This document shows, in pieces, positions 25,117 through 38,100 of a stretch of 64,000 bases of DNA. The notes below the pieces were generated by a model. The model had not been told where the DNA came from and searched no databases. It worked only from the letters and a program-made list of their open reading frames with translations. The number at the start of each line of letters is the position of its first letter. Positions within the stretch are counted from its first letter, which is position 1. Origin of the DNA: Chrysoperla carnea (lineage: Eukaryota; Arthropoda; Insecta; Neuroptera; Chrysopidae); assembly GCF_905475395.1 (NCBI RefSeq), contig NC_058340.1, forward strand, positions 61,234,181 to 61,298,180. Reading direction: 5' to 3'. A program made the translations under genes and the position numbers.

Positions 25117-26174
25117 AGTCAATCTGTCAAAAAAATGGAACAAAAAAAACCCTCGTGATGAAAGTTGGTGAGTCGTTAGAAAATGGTGTAAGAAAGCTTA
25201 TTTGGGAATGGCCACCTACTACCTGTGTGGGTTTTTGAAAAAATTTTGAAACGCATTTTTCTCGAAAACTATGCATTCTACAGAAAAATTTATTCTAAAA
25301 GAAAATGTAGAAGACATTGTTATCTACAATTAATGTCATTGGTGCAATGTTGTCAAACAAAAAATGAGCGCGGCAAAAAAGTGTTTTACAATTTTTTCGC
25401 CCTTAAATTTTCATTTTTCAGCTATGATCTAAATGGAAAAATTGTTCCTTACAATTTTACAAATAACTTTTGTATACTTATTTTTTATACAACTTACCGT
25501 TTTAGAGCTGCAGCTTGTTAAAGTATGAAAATTCCAATATTAAGGTGCAAATAAAAGATGTATTTTTTATTTTTTCACTTGAGAAGTAATAATCTATATT
25601 GTTTATAACAAATAAATATTCCGACCTAGGACAGCCACGTGACGCACATCATCCACAACATACTTGTCAGAAATAAAACAAACAGGGACTTCTTCACTCA
25701 TTTTCACGGAGCAAAGTTTAGCTGTCTACTCTCCGAAACTCACAAAGCAACTGAAAAATGACGGTAGGTTGTATGAAAAAAAAAAGTTTGAATAAAAGTT
25801 GTTTGTATAATTGTAAGGAACAATTTTTCCATTTAGATCATAGCTGAAAAATGAAAATTTAAGGGCGAAAAAATTGAAAAACACTTTTTTGACACTTTAG
25901 CGCCACCTACCGCGCACATTTTTTGTTTGACAACATTGCACCAACGACATTAATTGCAGATAACAATGTCTTCTACATTTTTTTTTAGAATAAATTTTTC
26001 TGTAGAATGCATAGTTTTCGAGAAAAATTTCAGTTTCAGTTTTGCAGGTGGGCACACAGGTAGCAGGTGGGCATGCCCAAGTAAGCTTTCTTACATCATT
26101 TTCTAACGACTCGCCAACTTTCATCACGAGGGTTATTTTTGTTCCATTTTCATTTATTTTTCGACAAATTGACT
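25117..26174. mobile_element. foldback element upstream of dacapo (about 1.06 kb)
   Basis: Left arm 25117-25475 and right arm 25796-26174 are inverted copies, roughly 85-90% alike by eye, around a unique loop of about 320 bp. Shared blocks include ACCCTCGTGATGAAAGTTGG, CTCGAAAACTATGCATTCTA and TCAGCTATGATCTAAATGG. The same peptide frame opens in both arms, which explains two apparent ORFs. It lies about 440 bp upstream of the dacapo start codon. Confidence 0.8.
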
Positions 26175-26183
26175 ACACTAATA

Positions 26184-26220
26184 GGGAATATTCATGAAAT
26201 TTAAATTTGGTTCAAATATT
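26184..26220 (-). mobile_element. truncated end of MITE family 1
   Basis: 37 bp matching the right end of family 1 in reverse orientation (GGGAATATTCATGAAATTTA). It is cut off directly by the repeat starting at 26221. Confidence 0.65.
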
Positions 26221-26292
26221 TTTATACCATGTATATATGAAATCTACATAGTATATTAAGTTTAGTCCCCAATTTGTAACGCTTAAAAATAA
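26221..26292 (+). mobile_element. family 4 end fragment
   Basis: TTTATACCATGTATATATGA, followed by TTAAGTTTAGTCCCC and TTGTAACGC, matches the first 70 bp of the 10585 element. Confidence 0.65.
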
Positions 26293-26349
26293 CTAAAAAC
26301 GAACAAAGATGTCGTCAAATCTGGACATAATAAGTTTGAAAATGGGGTA

Positions 26350-26460
26350 CGAATCATGGAATTTGATAAAGGAATAAGGAAAATAGATAAGGGTAGGACA
26401 GAAAAAAACTTGCTAGAGTAATAATATAAAAGATAATATTTATAATAAATAATAATATAC
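26350..26460 (+). repeat. dispersed repeat shared with 57975-58080
   Basis: GAATTTGATAAAGGAATAAG is common to both places, followed by less similar AT-rich sequence. Class unknown. Confidence 0.4.
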
Positions 26461-29400
26461 CAAAAACTATTATATTTTTTAAGCCCTGTGCCTTTGTTTG
26501 AGAATGAGTCAGGAAAAGTGTACCAAACTCCAAAATGCATTCTAGGTTCTAATCGGGCAAACCAAAATAGATAAAAAAAACTTTAAAAGTAATTCAAATT
26601 TGCTGTTTTAGAGCAAAAATTACTTGTCAGAATTTTCTGTGGTAATTTACGTTAGCCCCTACAAATTTTCGCAATTATTTATATTGAAATTCTTTTAGTA
26701 ATTTTGTTAAAAGTAATTTACAAGCATATCGAAATTTTCCCGCTATTTTTATAAATAATAAATCTAAATATATGCAGGTAGTTTATCCTTAAAAGGCTTG
26801 TAATAAAATATGGTTTATAATCCAAAACTATGGCAGATAAATAATTATATACAAGATTTCGACCGTTATTGAAATATGATTCGATTGAAAAAAAAAAAAA
26901 TGGCACAATTTTAAAAACAAATTTTTGTATGGAAAGGCACGCGTACGTAAGAAACATGTACGATAGCAGATGGTAAAAAAAAATCTATTAAGCCTGTTAC
27001 AAATGTAGGTATGCAATTTTTTGAGATTCAGTAAGACATATTTCCACAATGTAGGCAAATAGTTTTCATAAAATTATATTTGCAGAGTTTTTTCAGTTCG
27101 ATAGTTTAAATATGACGTCATCGTGCTCATTTGATAACGCAGCGCTTTCGAAAAATTCGTAAAGAGAAGTTTGGTAGGTTCGCCAAAAAGAAGCAACTCA
27201 CGAAATTTCAAGTATGTATATATCATTTTAAAAAGCACCCTTACTGTCCCACGGACAAATAGCCCTAAAAAGAAAAAAGAAAATTTTATTTATTTATTTT
27301 AAATTTAAATCTGATTCAGTTTCCTTGTTATTGTTTGTAAAATCGGGCACAATATGAATATTTTGTCGGATACAAACATGACTTTGCAACATTTACTTAT
27401 TATTATCAAAAAACTGAATCAGTCTTCTCCTTGGTAGTCCCGAAGTTTCGATTTTGCGAACGAGATAACTTTAAAATATCCAAAGTTCCAAATCATATGA
27501 AATTCGAACCATAAGTCAGAGGGCTACCAGATTCCAGACTTCTAGGGGGCTACTGGATGTTATAGTATTATAATTTTCGTTTTTTGTATTAAATTTTGAT
27601 ACAACCTCCTAAATAGAGGATTGGTATTAGGCCATTTTCTAAACACCAAAATATATTATTATTATTTATTTACAATAAAGATATTATGATGCGTCATGTA
27701 TCAATTGCTATTTTGCAAAAAGAAAGAGGTATTCATATTTTGATATTTCCTTTAAAATTTTAATATTTTGTATCTCATTACCTCCATATAAAGACACAAG
27801 CACGTTGTCTTGCATATTGGAAATAATTGTAGAAATTGATTGCATTTACCTCCCAAATAAGAGATTTCTAATACTATGAATAGCGATTTGAACTTTGTAT
27901 TAGCTAAGTTGTTGGAGTAGCTAGAGATTTCAATCCTCCGTACAAAGCGGCAAGAGGTTATAGTACAAGCTTTCTAAAAAGCAGATTTAAGATAACACCT
28001 TTTTTACAAAATGGGAGCCTGGTGAAAAAACGCCTAAAATATGGGAAAAAAATTTTGTTGACATTTTTTTTAAATGAAAATTGGGAAAATGGTAAAATTT
28101 TTTTTACAAATCAAGACGCAAGGGCTTACAAAACGCTTCAATTTTCGAACGATATCAGAAAAATTTCAATGCGATGATTATTTCCATTCATATAATATTT
28201 TAAATCCAGAAGTGTCCATTTTGCTTGGAAAGCGAATAACTTTAGCTCATTTTCAAAAAAAATGAACAAGCTTTCGAGTGGTTTTAAAAAATTTTATGTA
28301 AAAGAAATTTTTAAATTTTGGTACTTACTCAAAACTTTATATAAAATTTAATGATAACTTTTCTCATTCTTCTCACCTTCCGTGCAAAGCAGCAAGGGGT
28401 GATAAAAATTTTTTAGTAATAGATTCCAAAACTAGAAAATCAAGTTTTCAAACGAGCTATAGTTGTTTCAAATTCCATGATTTTTTGCAGAGATACAGCT
28501 TTTTGAGGATTTGAAAAAGAAAAAAGCTTTCTGTTCCTTGCTTTTCAAACAAGTACCTATACAAATTTGTATTTAATTCGCCAGAGTCTACACATGGAAG
28601 TTGAATGAATGTTTCAAATCAATATTTTTGAAAATATGTAACATCTGACAAATATTACAATAAAATTCGGCAATAGTACTCCTTACATTGTGCGTATATT
28701 AAACATTCAGGAAGTTCAACCTTTTAAACCTTTAAAATTTTATTTTTCAAATATATTATAATTCGTATTTTTAATCCTTTATCTATTTTTGACAAGATAA
28801 GAATATAAAAGTTCATTATATAAAATTGCATATTATATATTTTTAAATAACAATCACTTATTTTTGTACCTAGTCCAGATTTGAAATGTATAATTTAGGA
28901 TTTAGTTGGCTAGATTTTTTTCAATAAAGGATTGCAAGAAATTTTGTAAACATATTTTAAATATCGAATCTCTAAGCATCTGACTTTCATTTTTCAATAG
29001 TCTAGTAACAACGGAAGAAAGGATACAGCGCTTATATAACCAATATAACCATAAAAACTAATCCAGGTTGCCTTTGTTATTAGACGATTGCAAATATTCG
29101 GCTGCCACATCAAAAAACGTTAGCTTTCAGAGGAAATGCGACTTAAAAATATGTCATTACTGCATTTAATCGAAAAAAAAAATATGCTCAAGTTTATCGA
29201 TAATTGTAGGGCAAAGTCATGGACAAAGGCAAATGATCTCTATTGCCCTTGACAATTTTGGCTAAAGCATTTTTCTGTACCTAACGTGTTTCTTTCGATT
29301 AAGTTAACGATTTTCGAATGAATATTTTAAATAAAAAAATGCCAGTTTTTTATGAGGAACAACTTTCTAAATTAAAGTGTTATCTTATCTCTTACCTTTT

Positions 29401-32400
29401 AGGATCTAAATTGACTATTAAAGCAACCCGAAGAATTAGGTCCAATCTGATGTCAGAACATGATGTCCCCTCTCAAACTCTGCAACTTCTGTTTAAGTTA
29501 TTTTTTAATTCGCTAACTGCAAAACCAGCTATTAGCCATAATATACATATTAAAATTTGTTCTGTATACTTTAACCTTTATAAATTCATGGAACGCCATC
29601 AACATCAAAATATCAGCCAATGCTGCCATAGTTCCTTGTTAAATAGGATCCACTATGGTTGGTAATAGCATTTCCAGTCATTACCTAAGTATTGAAAACC
29701 GAAGTTAATTTTTATGGTTCAATATAACTAACTTTGTAACTACTTCCTAAGATTTCTCCTGGTGAAAACGATGGTCAATAATTCTAAATGTATACCCAGA
29801 AGCTTTAAAATCAGACGCATAAGCTACGATGAAGTTACCCTTCATTTAAATACTTTGTACTTCCTTTCTTTTAAGTCAACGTGTCTGCTTGTTTTCCGAA
29901 AGAGAGTATAATAAAAACTTGGTTTTTATGGGTTAATTTTATAGAATGTTTTAGCGGATTTAAAAATAGAATGCCTAAAGATACTTTTTTTTCAGGTTTA
30001 CTCAATATTTTGCCAGTAAGTTCTCAAAAGTTGAAGGTAATATTTCAAGAAATTTGTTAATAAAAATTTGTAAAAATTTCAAAAATATACCTACACCACT
30101 TTGTCCGCAATAGTAGGTATATGATGCAACTAAATCAATTTGACTTTTTTAAAGTCCCCTTCAAGTTTACTCTTCATTCAAAAAGTCAAAGGGTCATACC
30201 CTCACCTGATATTTTTACGGAGGGTTGATAATGTTGATTTGATGACAATGTTAGGGTCATCAATTTTAATTTACCATAACATAGGTAATCACACTTTTAG
30301 TCCTCAATAAAAGCCCTTAATAAATATAATTAAAATTAGCCTATCTAATTATATTATTTAAATTAAATTAATTTAATTTAACCCCTGTATATAAAATGTA
30401 TTGAGGGGTTAAATTATAAACCCTTATATGATTAATATTCTCATCAAATATGTTTATTTATATGTATTATTTTTATTTATAATAAAATATCAATTGGCAA
30501 TTTAACTACAAAGTTATTCAAAACAAATGAGTGTGGAATTTTAAATTATTTTAACATTTACTTTTGTTCATTACGTAATTTGTATATCATATCTGTAATA
30601 AAATTGCCTATAAATAAAAATAAAGTATTACATTATTTCTTTAGAATATTAAAGAAGCAACACTGATAAAATATGCGATTAAAATATTACTTATTGTATA
30701 GTTTTGTATATCTATTTATTCAGTCTATACATTCATTTCGATTGTTATCCTGCATGTAATGACAAGATGTTACATTGAAGAGAACTTAAAGCAGCGCCGC
30801 ACCAAGGGTAGAGCAAGTGGAGCGGGCACCCTAGGCCCCAGGTTGCAAGGACTCTAAAAGGCCAAATGCGAAATCAATTTCGGATTTTAAGTGTGTATTA
30901 TCTATGTACAAGTTAATTTATGGGAAAAAAGCGCCGAAACACGATCTTGATTTGGGAGTAGACCCCGCGCTGACTGGAAGCGCCCCGGTTCCAGTATAAA
31001 CAAATTCCAAATAAACATGGTTTTGGTTCGGAAAACAATTCAAAATTGTAACTTTTATCTGGACAAAGAAATGAAAATATGATGAAGCTTCATGAAAAAT
31101 AGAAAAAAAATTGAATATTTTTAGAGAGTGAAGAATTTGAAGAGAGGTACTCAAGTTAAAGAAATTGAATTTATCGTTCAATTACACTGAGCACCTGAAA
31201 TTTTATTTACAGTGACATATAGATTTCTAGAAAAAATCACCTTGAATCTTTTCTTTCATTTTTTTATAATTTATTAATTTATTTAGGCAATTCCATTTAC
31301 ATTTAAGAATATTTATTGCCGTAATTTTTAAAGAAATCACTTAATAATAATATTACAAAAATTGAAAAAGGTTCTTCTGAGAGACTTTGAAATTCTAGGC
31401 ACATTTTCCGAGAAAATTTGTAAAGCCGAGAAAAGTTTTCAGGTTAAGCCCCATTTCCAGTTTAACCTCAAAGCTCAAACTAATTTTATGTTTACTAACA
31501 TATACCTATTACGAAAAAATTAATTTTAATATGTCCATATATTCATATATACTGGCTGAAAAGGCAATTTTTTGAAGGAAAGAAGAGAGCTATGAAAATA
31601 AAGATCTTCTAAGTAAGAAAAACAATTAAAAAGAGTTAAGACTACTACGTACCTACGTAATGAAGAAATGATTGTCTTTAAATATTTGAAATGCACTGTA
31701 CTTTGTTAAAAACAATAAACATAAACAAAAATAACACCATAAAGTTAAGGTATAATGTCCATTATAGTCAAATTTATAAAAACATGCTGCTACATACCTA
31801 CGTACAACATTTGTCACAAAACGGACAACAGTGCATAATACTTATACACCGTGTGTATACATAAACAAATTATACGCACACAGCTGCATATTTACAGATT
31901 GTTTTTTGTGTTTATATTTTTAACAAGAGGTACCTTTTTCTTGATACCAAATAGTTGTTTTTGAAAAAAATTTGTCGAAAACTATTCTGGTACATTTAAC
32001 CAATACAAAAGTTCCAACTTTGATAGGAAACAGCATTTTAAATTGACTGTAATTTTCATGGGGTCTGTAAAAAAGTTAGTTTACGGACATTCTACCTTAA
32101 ATTAAAAAAAATTATTATTGAATTAAAAATTAATGATTTACGTACGCACGTTTGATAAAGCGGAAGGCTAATACCACCTGCATTTGGTGTGTGTGTGTGT
32201 GTATCCGTACACACGACCAATCAACACAATAAATATATCTCTTCCGGTTGTATGTCATCCGCCAGGTCAATGTCATCAAAGGGTACTACTCTACACATCG
32301 TATTTATTTATAATCTTAATGAATAAAATTCACTGTCAACATCAAATTGTTTGTCAATCATTAATATTAATATTGCATATACTTTAAAAAAAAAAGAAGC

Positions 32401-33111
32401 ATCTCCGTTGCCGCGTTTCAATGAACTTTTTTTGTCTTACCGATAAGTTCATTGGTCTTGGTAACGAACACGTTCTATATAAATTTAGCAACCCCATAAA
32501 TTTATAATTTTATACTATATTGTCATAAAAATTTGAAATTACCTAGAAATAATTATATCGACTTCGTTGAGGTGTCGATCGAAGCATATTAACGGCAATA
32601 TGATCTGACAAGAATTTCATAACATGCTGGGATATTATTCGTGTGAACCTCAAGAGTCGCACTAGACCCTGTCCCCACAGCTTGTTGATAATAAAGGTCA
32701 GGAAAACTAATTATTTAAGGATTTTCCCTATGCGATTAACCAAAAAATATTGTAAACTTAATAATAAAATAAAAAAATATAAACTTTTCAACATTCTATA
32801 ACGTTTTTATTCATATAAAAATTCAATTTACATTTAAATAATTTAACATACTAAAGCCTTCTTTTTTCATTTAAATAGCTTTAAAAACCCTGCAAAATTT
32901 TCTCGAAAAACTCCTAATAATAGATTTATTTATTTATTTGTTAATTAAGCCTAGAAAAAACTACCATCAATATCTAAATTATTGTTCTTCCGAAAGATTT
33001 AATTTATTAACTAAAAATAAATTCATAATTCAAGCCATTCTTCTTTCTCTGATAATAAAAACATAGGTACAGTCACAATTAATAATTCGTGCCCTCAAGT
33101 TTGTATCAATA
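26461..33111. other. long gene-poor AT-rich stretch
   Basis: No exon could be supported over 6.6 kb. Small open frames (28074, 29318, 30918) show no domain. About 30785-30870 (GCGCCGCACCAAGGGTAG) looks like the GC-richer end of an old DNA transposon. A small hairpin TAACCCCT...AGGGGTTA lies near 30380-30410. A gene with short exons could be missed here. Confidence 0.5.
32185..32203 (+). repeat. GT microsatellite
   Basis: About eight GT dinucleotides. Other short CA runs are at 15945-15957 and 24841-24853. Confidence 0.8.
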
Positions 33112-33658
33112 GGAAATATTCATATTCAAATATTCAAAGTAAAAAATATACATAATCCTTAAAAATGCTGTATTGAAGTGTAAAAAAATATTTAAAATAC
33201 ATCTTAATTTTGAGATATTTAAACGCAGTTTTTTGGCGCTCTCTGTTGATGACGTATAAGCACGTGATCTGTCAATTGGTGACAGTTCAATGTATAATTT
33301 ACACTTTAAAAAAATGAATTTACAACACAGAATTTATACCCGTTATTATTAAGTTTTCTAATGAAAAGCCGTAGAATAGTATAATTTAATGAAATACCAT
33401 ATAAAATGTAAGTAATTAATATCATACAGTATGTCAACAAATTTGACAAGCCCGTACTTTGATGTCACGTCCGTATACAAATTTGAATTTCCGTTTTAGA
33501 AATTTTTAAATGCCCTCACTGAATTTGTACTTTTATTAATTAATTTTAAGTAATTAAAAAGATGTTAATTACTAAAATAATGGTTTAGTTGAAATGTCCA
33601 GTCATTAAAGTTACGGAAGAAAAATATTTGAACCAAATTTAAATTTCATGAATATTCC
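33112..33658 (+). mobile_element. TA-flanked MITE, family 1, copy 2
   Basis: Close copy of 687-1266, including the internal block TTTTTTGGCGCTCTCTGTTG and the end ATGAATATTCC. The left end is slightly mutated (GGAAATATTCAT). Confidence 0.8.
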
Positions 33659-35006
33659 TTATTAATAGAATGCGCCTCAAGATCATATTGGACATATTCT
33701 GAAATACAGCTTAAAGAGAAAGGTAGAATTCCTAAAATTATTTTACTTAGAAAAAGTTATTAATCGAATAACCCAAAAAAAATCTTTCTAAAGAACACAA
33801 TTTTTTTTTATACATATTTACAGAAACAAAAATAAATTAACAAAAACAATTCTTTTTTTTTTGTATTAAGGCTTCGTTTAATTTCGACGAATAATTACGA
33901 TTGAAAAATGTTTATCACATAGTTTTAAACTTAAATACTGTTGCAATTAAAACCGAAAATAAACTAATTTTAATTAGTAAAACCGTAAAACCATAAAAAT
34001 ATAAATCATGATAGAAATTTAATTATTGGATATTTTTTTCGGTTTCAAACTTTCAATTTCACCAAACGATTTCTTTTGGTTCAAGCAGAGGCTGTGAATA
34101 TCGAAAAAAATCGCAGTTTATAGATTAATGTGCAGTAATTATTCTATAAAAAGTGGCATTATTCTAATTACTGTCCATCTAACTTAAATATCCTGAACCA
34201 AGACATTTATATCCACTGATGATTGGATAAATCGAAAAATTGGTCGTAATGAGCCAAAACGAACGCTGGAGAGCTAAATGTCGATCACTTGCCCACAGCT
34301 GTGATATTCTTAAGTACTCCAAGGTGTAAAGTACTGATATATTTTTGGAGAATAAAGTCGTCTTCATTTCAAGCTTGTAGTTGCAGGTAATCTGAAAATT
34401 TTAAGCCTCAAAAAATGAAGATAACTTTATTCTCCAAAAATATGTCAATTATGACACCTTAAAATGCACTTTAGAACTTTAAAGGTGTGAACAAGTGGTC
34501 GACATTTTGCTCTCATAACCGTTCTGAGAAAACCAATTTTGGTTACCAAGTAAATAATATTGAAATTTAGGACACTTGGAGCCAGTTTTCCACACGTGGA
34601 AAAATAGAAATTATCAATTAATCGTGTAATGTTCGATAAGATTTTGGTTTTACAATTGAAATTAAGTATTCAACTAGGTTAGGTTTTAATTCAATTTAGA
34701 ATATTTAGATTAAAACTGTTATAAGCCTGCAACGTATCCTAATTTAATTATCGAAATACTTTTGGTTTGACTTTACCAAAAGTGACACTCGAATACACCC
34801 GATAATTACCATATTTTTTTGGATTATTGGTTGTGTAGTGCCTATCGATTCAGAGGCAATTTTTCATTACTTATGTGAACTACATTTTGAGGGTAAGTTG
34901 CAGGCGTATAAATATATACATTTATATAAATATTAAAATAATTTTCTTAACAATAATAATAAAATTATTAAATTTTATTAAGTACTTTTTCAAAATTGTT
35001 TTTGAT
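33659..35006. other. sequence downstream of the LAMP-like gene
   Basis: Holds the foldback at 34235 and otherwise no recognised feature. It should include the LAMP-like 3' UTR. Confidence 0.5.
34235..34550. repeat. foldback repeat (about 315 bp)
   Basis: Near-palindrome centred near 34391. The best-matching arms, 34339-34369 and 34413-34442, read ATATTTTTGGAGAATAAAGT inverted. Outer parts (AAATGTCGATCACTTG) also pair. Confidence 0.65.
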
Positions 35007-35161
35007 TTATGGCACTTCGTATTTCTTTTGATATCCTTGACTCTTTGATCGTCGATAACCATAAATTCCACCGATAATTGCAACCACGACTATGACACCA
35101 ACTAATACACCAATCGTAATTGCAAGTGCAGGACTACTTGAAGATGAAGGACATTCAACGG
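35007..35161 (-). CDS. LAMP-like gene exon 5: C499, transmembrane helix and cytoplasmic tail
   Basis: The acceptor TGTTACAG is followed by AVECPSSSSSP, a 25-residue hydrophobic run rich in Val/Ile/Gly, then a basic stop-transfer RR and a 15-residue tail ending YEVP and TAA (35007-35009). A potential AATAAA lies only about 28 nt downstream (34974-34979, minus strand). Confidence 0.85.
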
Positions 35162-38100
35162 CTGTAACAAACAGTTTAATAAAATTAGTTGAAATTTTTA
35201 TCGAAATAAATTCATTTGTTTATTCATGAAGCAAGGTCGTCAGTACCTTGAGAAGCATCTTGCTATCTCCAATGGTTTCAAGATGGGTGAAGGCCCGGAT
35301 TTACAAAACAATGATTAGGCTGACGGTACTCTATGGGTCGGAAACGTGGGCTATGAACAAGGCAGTGGCTAATAAATTACTGATTTGGGAGAGGAAAGTT
35401 TTAAGGAAAATTTATGGAGGTGTGAAAGATCAGTGTGGGCTTTGGAGAAGAAGGACAAATGAGGAAGTTTATGCAATGTATAGGGACCCCAACATTGTTA
35501 ATGTTATCAAAGCACGGCGTGTAGGATGGCTCTGGCATAAATACTATGGCAATTCAGTCACTTTTAAGGCTGTCTTTGTCATTAAAAAAATCGTGAGTAA
35601 TTACATTAGGGCACGTTGTATTATTTTAAAAATAACTTACCGTCACCGAATTTTACTTCGTCTTCTTCATTAAAAGCTTGAATTTGTAAATCTTTGAAAT
35701 ACAATTTAGTTTTATCTTCTACTGATTTCACATCAACTTCACTTTCTTTATCACATTTGTAACTCTGTCCAACCGGTGTTTTGAATAATTCCGCATTCTC
35801 AACTTTATCGACTACTTCTTTATTTAAATATTCTAAAAAAAAAGGAAAACAAATTCATGAATATTTGTTACTACTATTTTGTATAACTAAACAAACAAAT
35901 TAAACAAGTGGTAATAACAACTAACAAAAATAGCTTGAATTTTTTCTCGAAAAATGAGTTGGAATTCTGATCCTAACATTACTCACATCAATCCGGAATT
36001 TTTGATTTGTGTTTACATCGTAATACATATGGTGTGTCCCCGGATAGAGGTAACTATACTTGTAAATTTCCTTATTTTTCATTTTAAGAAAAAAAGTCAT
36101 TCTTTATAAGAAGTTTTGCTTATTCTGAAAAGTATGTAGGGATATTTAAAACTTCTTAATAATGTACAGGGTAGCCAATAATTTGGAATCACTATTTTTA
36201 ATTTTGGTAAACTACCCTTCTTTTTTATAAGTTGGCGAAATGTTACTTAGAAAAGTTACTCGCAATTAACAATTATGACTCTTTACAAAATATCAAGAAG
36301 ATCTTTCCAACTTTGGCAATTCCATTCTTAGTGAATGTTTATCCGAGAAAAAAAATTTCAATTGTACAAATAGGTACATTTCGAAGTAAACGAGAATTAA
36401 AAATATTGGAGTAGGCTAGAAACATATTTTAAAAGAATCCCAATAATTGATCTGAACAGCGTCAGGATGAAAGTTCCGTCCCAATTTTCGGCCTAAATAC
36501 CGGTCTATAATGAATAATGAAAACTTACTGTCTTTATCTTCAACATCCTTTAAAATTCTTGAATCAAGTATTATATTAGTTTCAATTTTATGAATGTAGA
36601 ATTCTTTGTTATCATTTTTCTTAAAATACAACATTATTGTTGATTTTTTTTCATCGTCGTTTTTATCAGCAGTAACGGCTAATAATGATCTTCTTTGTCT
36701 TGTTTTCAATTCAGAATTTTCTTCAGTGGTTGATTCTGAAGTTGTTGTTTCTGTAGTTGATTCAGTCGTACTTTCTGTAGTTGATTGGGTAGTACTTTCT
36801 GTAGTTGATTCAGTCGTACTTTCTGTAGTTGATTCGGTAGTACTTTCTGTAGTTGATTCAGTAGTACTTTCTGTAGTTGATTCAGTCGTACTTTCTGTAG
36901 TTGGTGCAGTAGTACTTTCTGTAGTTGATTCAGTAGTACTTTCTGTAGTTGATTCAGTCGTACTTTCTGTAGTTGGTGCAGTAGTACTTTCTGTAGTTGG
37001 TGCAGTCGTACTTTCTGTAGTTGGTGCAGTAGTACTTTCTGTAGTAGATTCAGTCGTACTTTCTGTAGTTGGTGCAGTAGTACTTTCTGTAGTTGATTCA
37101 GTAGTACTTTCTGTAGTTGATTCAGTAGTACTTTCTGTAGTTGATTCAGTCGTACTTTCTGTAGTTGGTGCAGTAGTACTTTCTGTAGTTGATTCAGTAG
37201 TACTCTCTGTAGTTGGTTCAGTAGTACTTTCTGTAGGTGATTCAGTAGTGCTTTCTGTAGTTGATTCAGTCGTACTTTCTGTAGTTGATTCAGTAGTGCT
37301 TTCTGTAGTTGATTCAGTCGTACTTTCTGTAGTTGATTCAGTAGTACTTTCTGTAGTTGATTCAGTCGTACTTTCTGTAGTTGATTCAGTAGTGCTTTCT
37401 GTAGTTGATTCAGTCGGACCTTCTGTAGTTGGTTCCATCGGACCTTCTGTAGTTGGTTCAGTTGAACCTTCTGTAGTTGGTTCAGTCGAACCTTCTGTAG
37501 TTGGTTCAGTCGAACCTTCTGTAGTTGGTTTTGTGGTGGTAGTTGTAGATTCGCCGTCGTCAGGTGTCCATTTTAATACCAATAATGACTCTGAACAATC
37601 TCCTTCCTGTTCCACATTTTCGGGTAATTCTGCTTTCACCTAAACAATAAAAACGAAAAAAAATAACCTAGAAAACATAAGTGCAATAAAATAAGAATTT
37701 ACCTTTTTGTTTTTGTCTTCCTCATCGTATCCAATTTCTAGCGTAATATCGAAATTAGCAAAAATACATGTTTTCCCATTCTTATCTTGGACCTTATATT
37801 TAATATTGTTATCTTCGGCCAACAGTTGTGGGGATAAATCTATCGGGAAAAAATCATATTAATTAAAAATTATTATTTCATATTTTTATCTTTTTGATTA
37901 AGTTTTTTTGTTAAGAGTTGACGATCTATACATATATAAAGCTGTACCCAAAATTTCAATCATAATGTCCTAACGGTGTTAAAATTAATAATAAGATAAA
38001 GATAACAAAACACAAAATTATTTTTCATAAAAAATAAGGATTATTATAATTTTTGTAAAATAATTTTAGTAAAATTATTCATTCAGTCACGTGACAACAA

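Noticed and set aside
25225..26127. Two small frames sharing FLENYAFYRKIYSK
   Set aside because: They are the same sequence in the two arms of a foldback element, so the similarity reflects the repeat and not a protein family.
29318..29665. 115-codon frame as a gene
   Set aside because: No domain, signal or splice-supported neighbour; composition is like the AT-rich background.
36606..37643. 345-codon plus-strand frame with VLSVVDSV repeats
   Set aside because: It is the complement of the mucin minisatellite, whose 12-bp period keeps all frames open. The minus strand has spliced LAMP domains on both sides.
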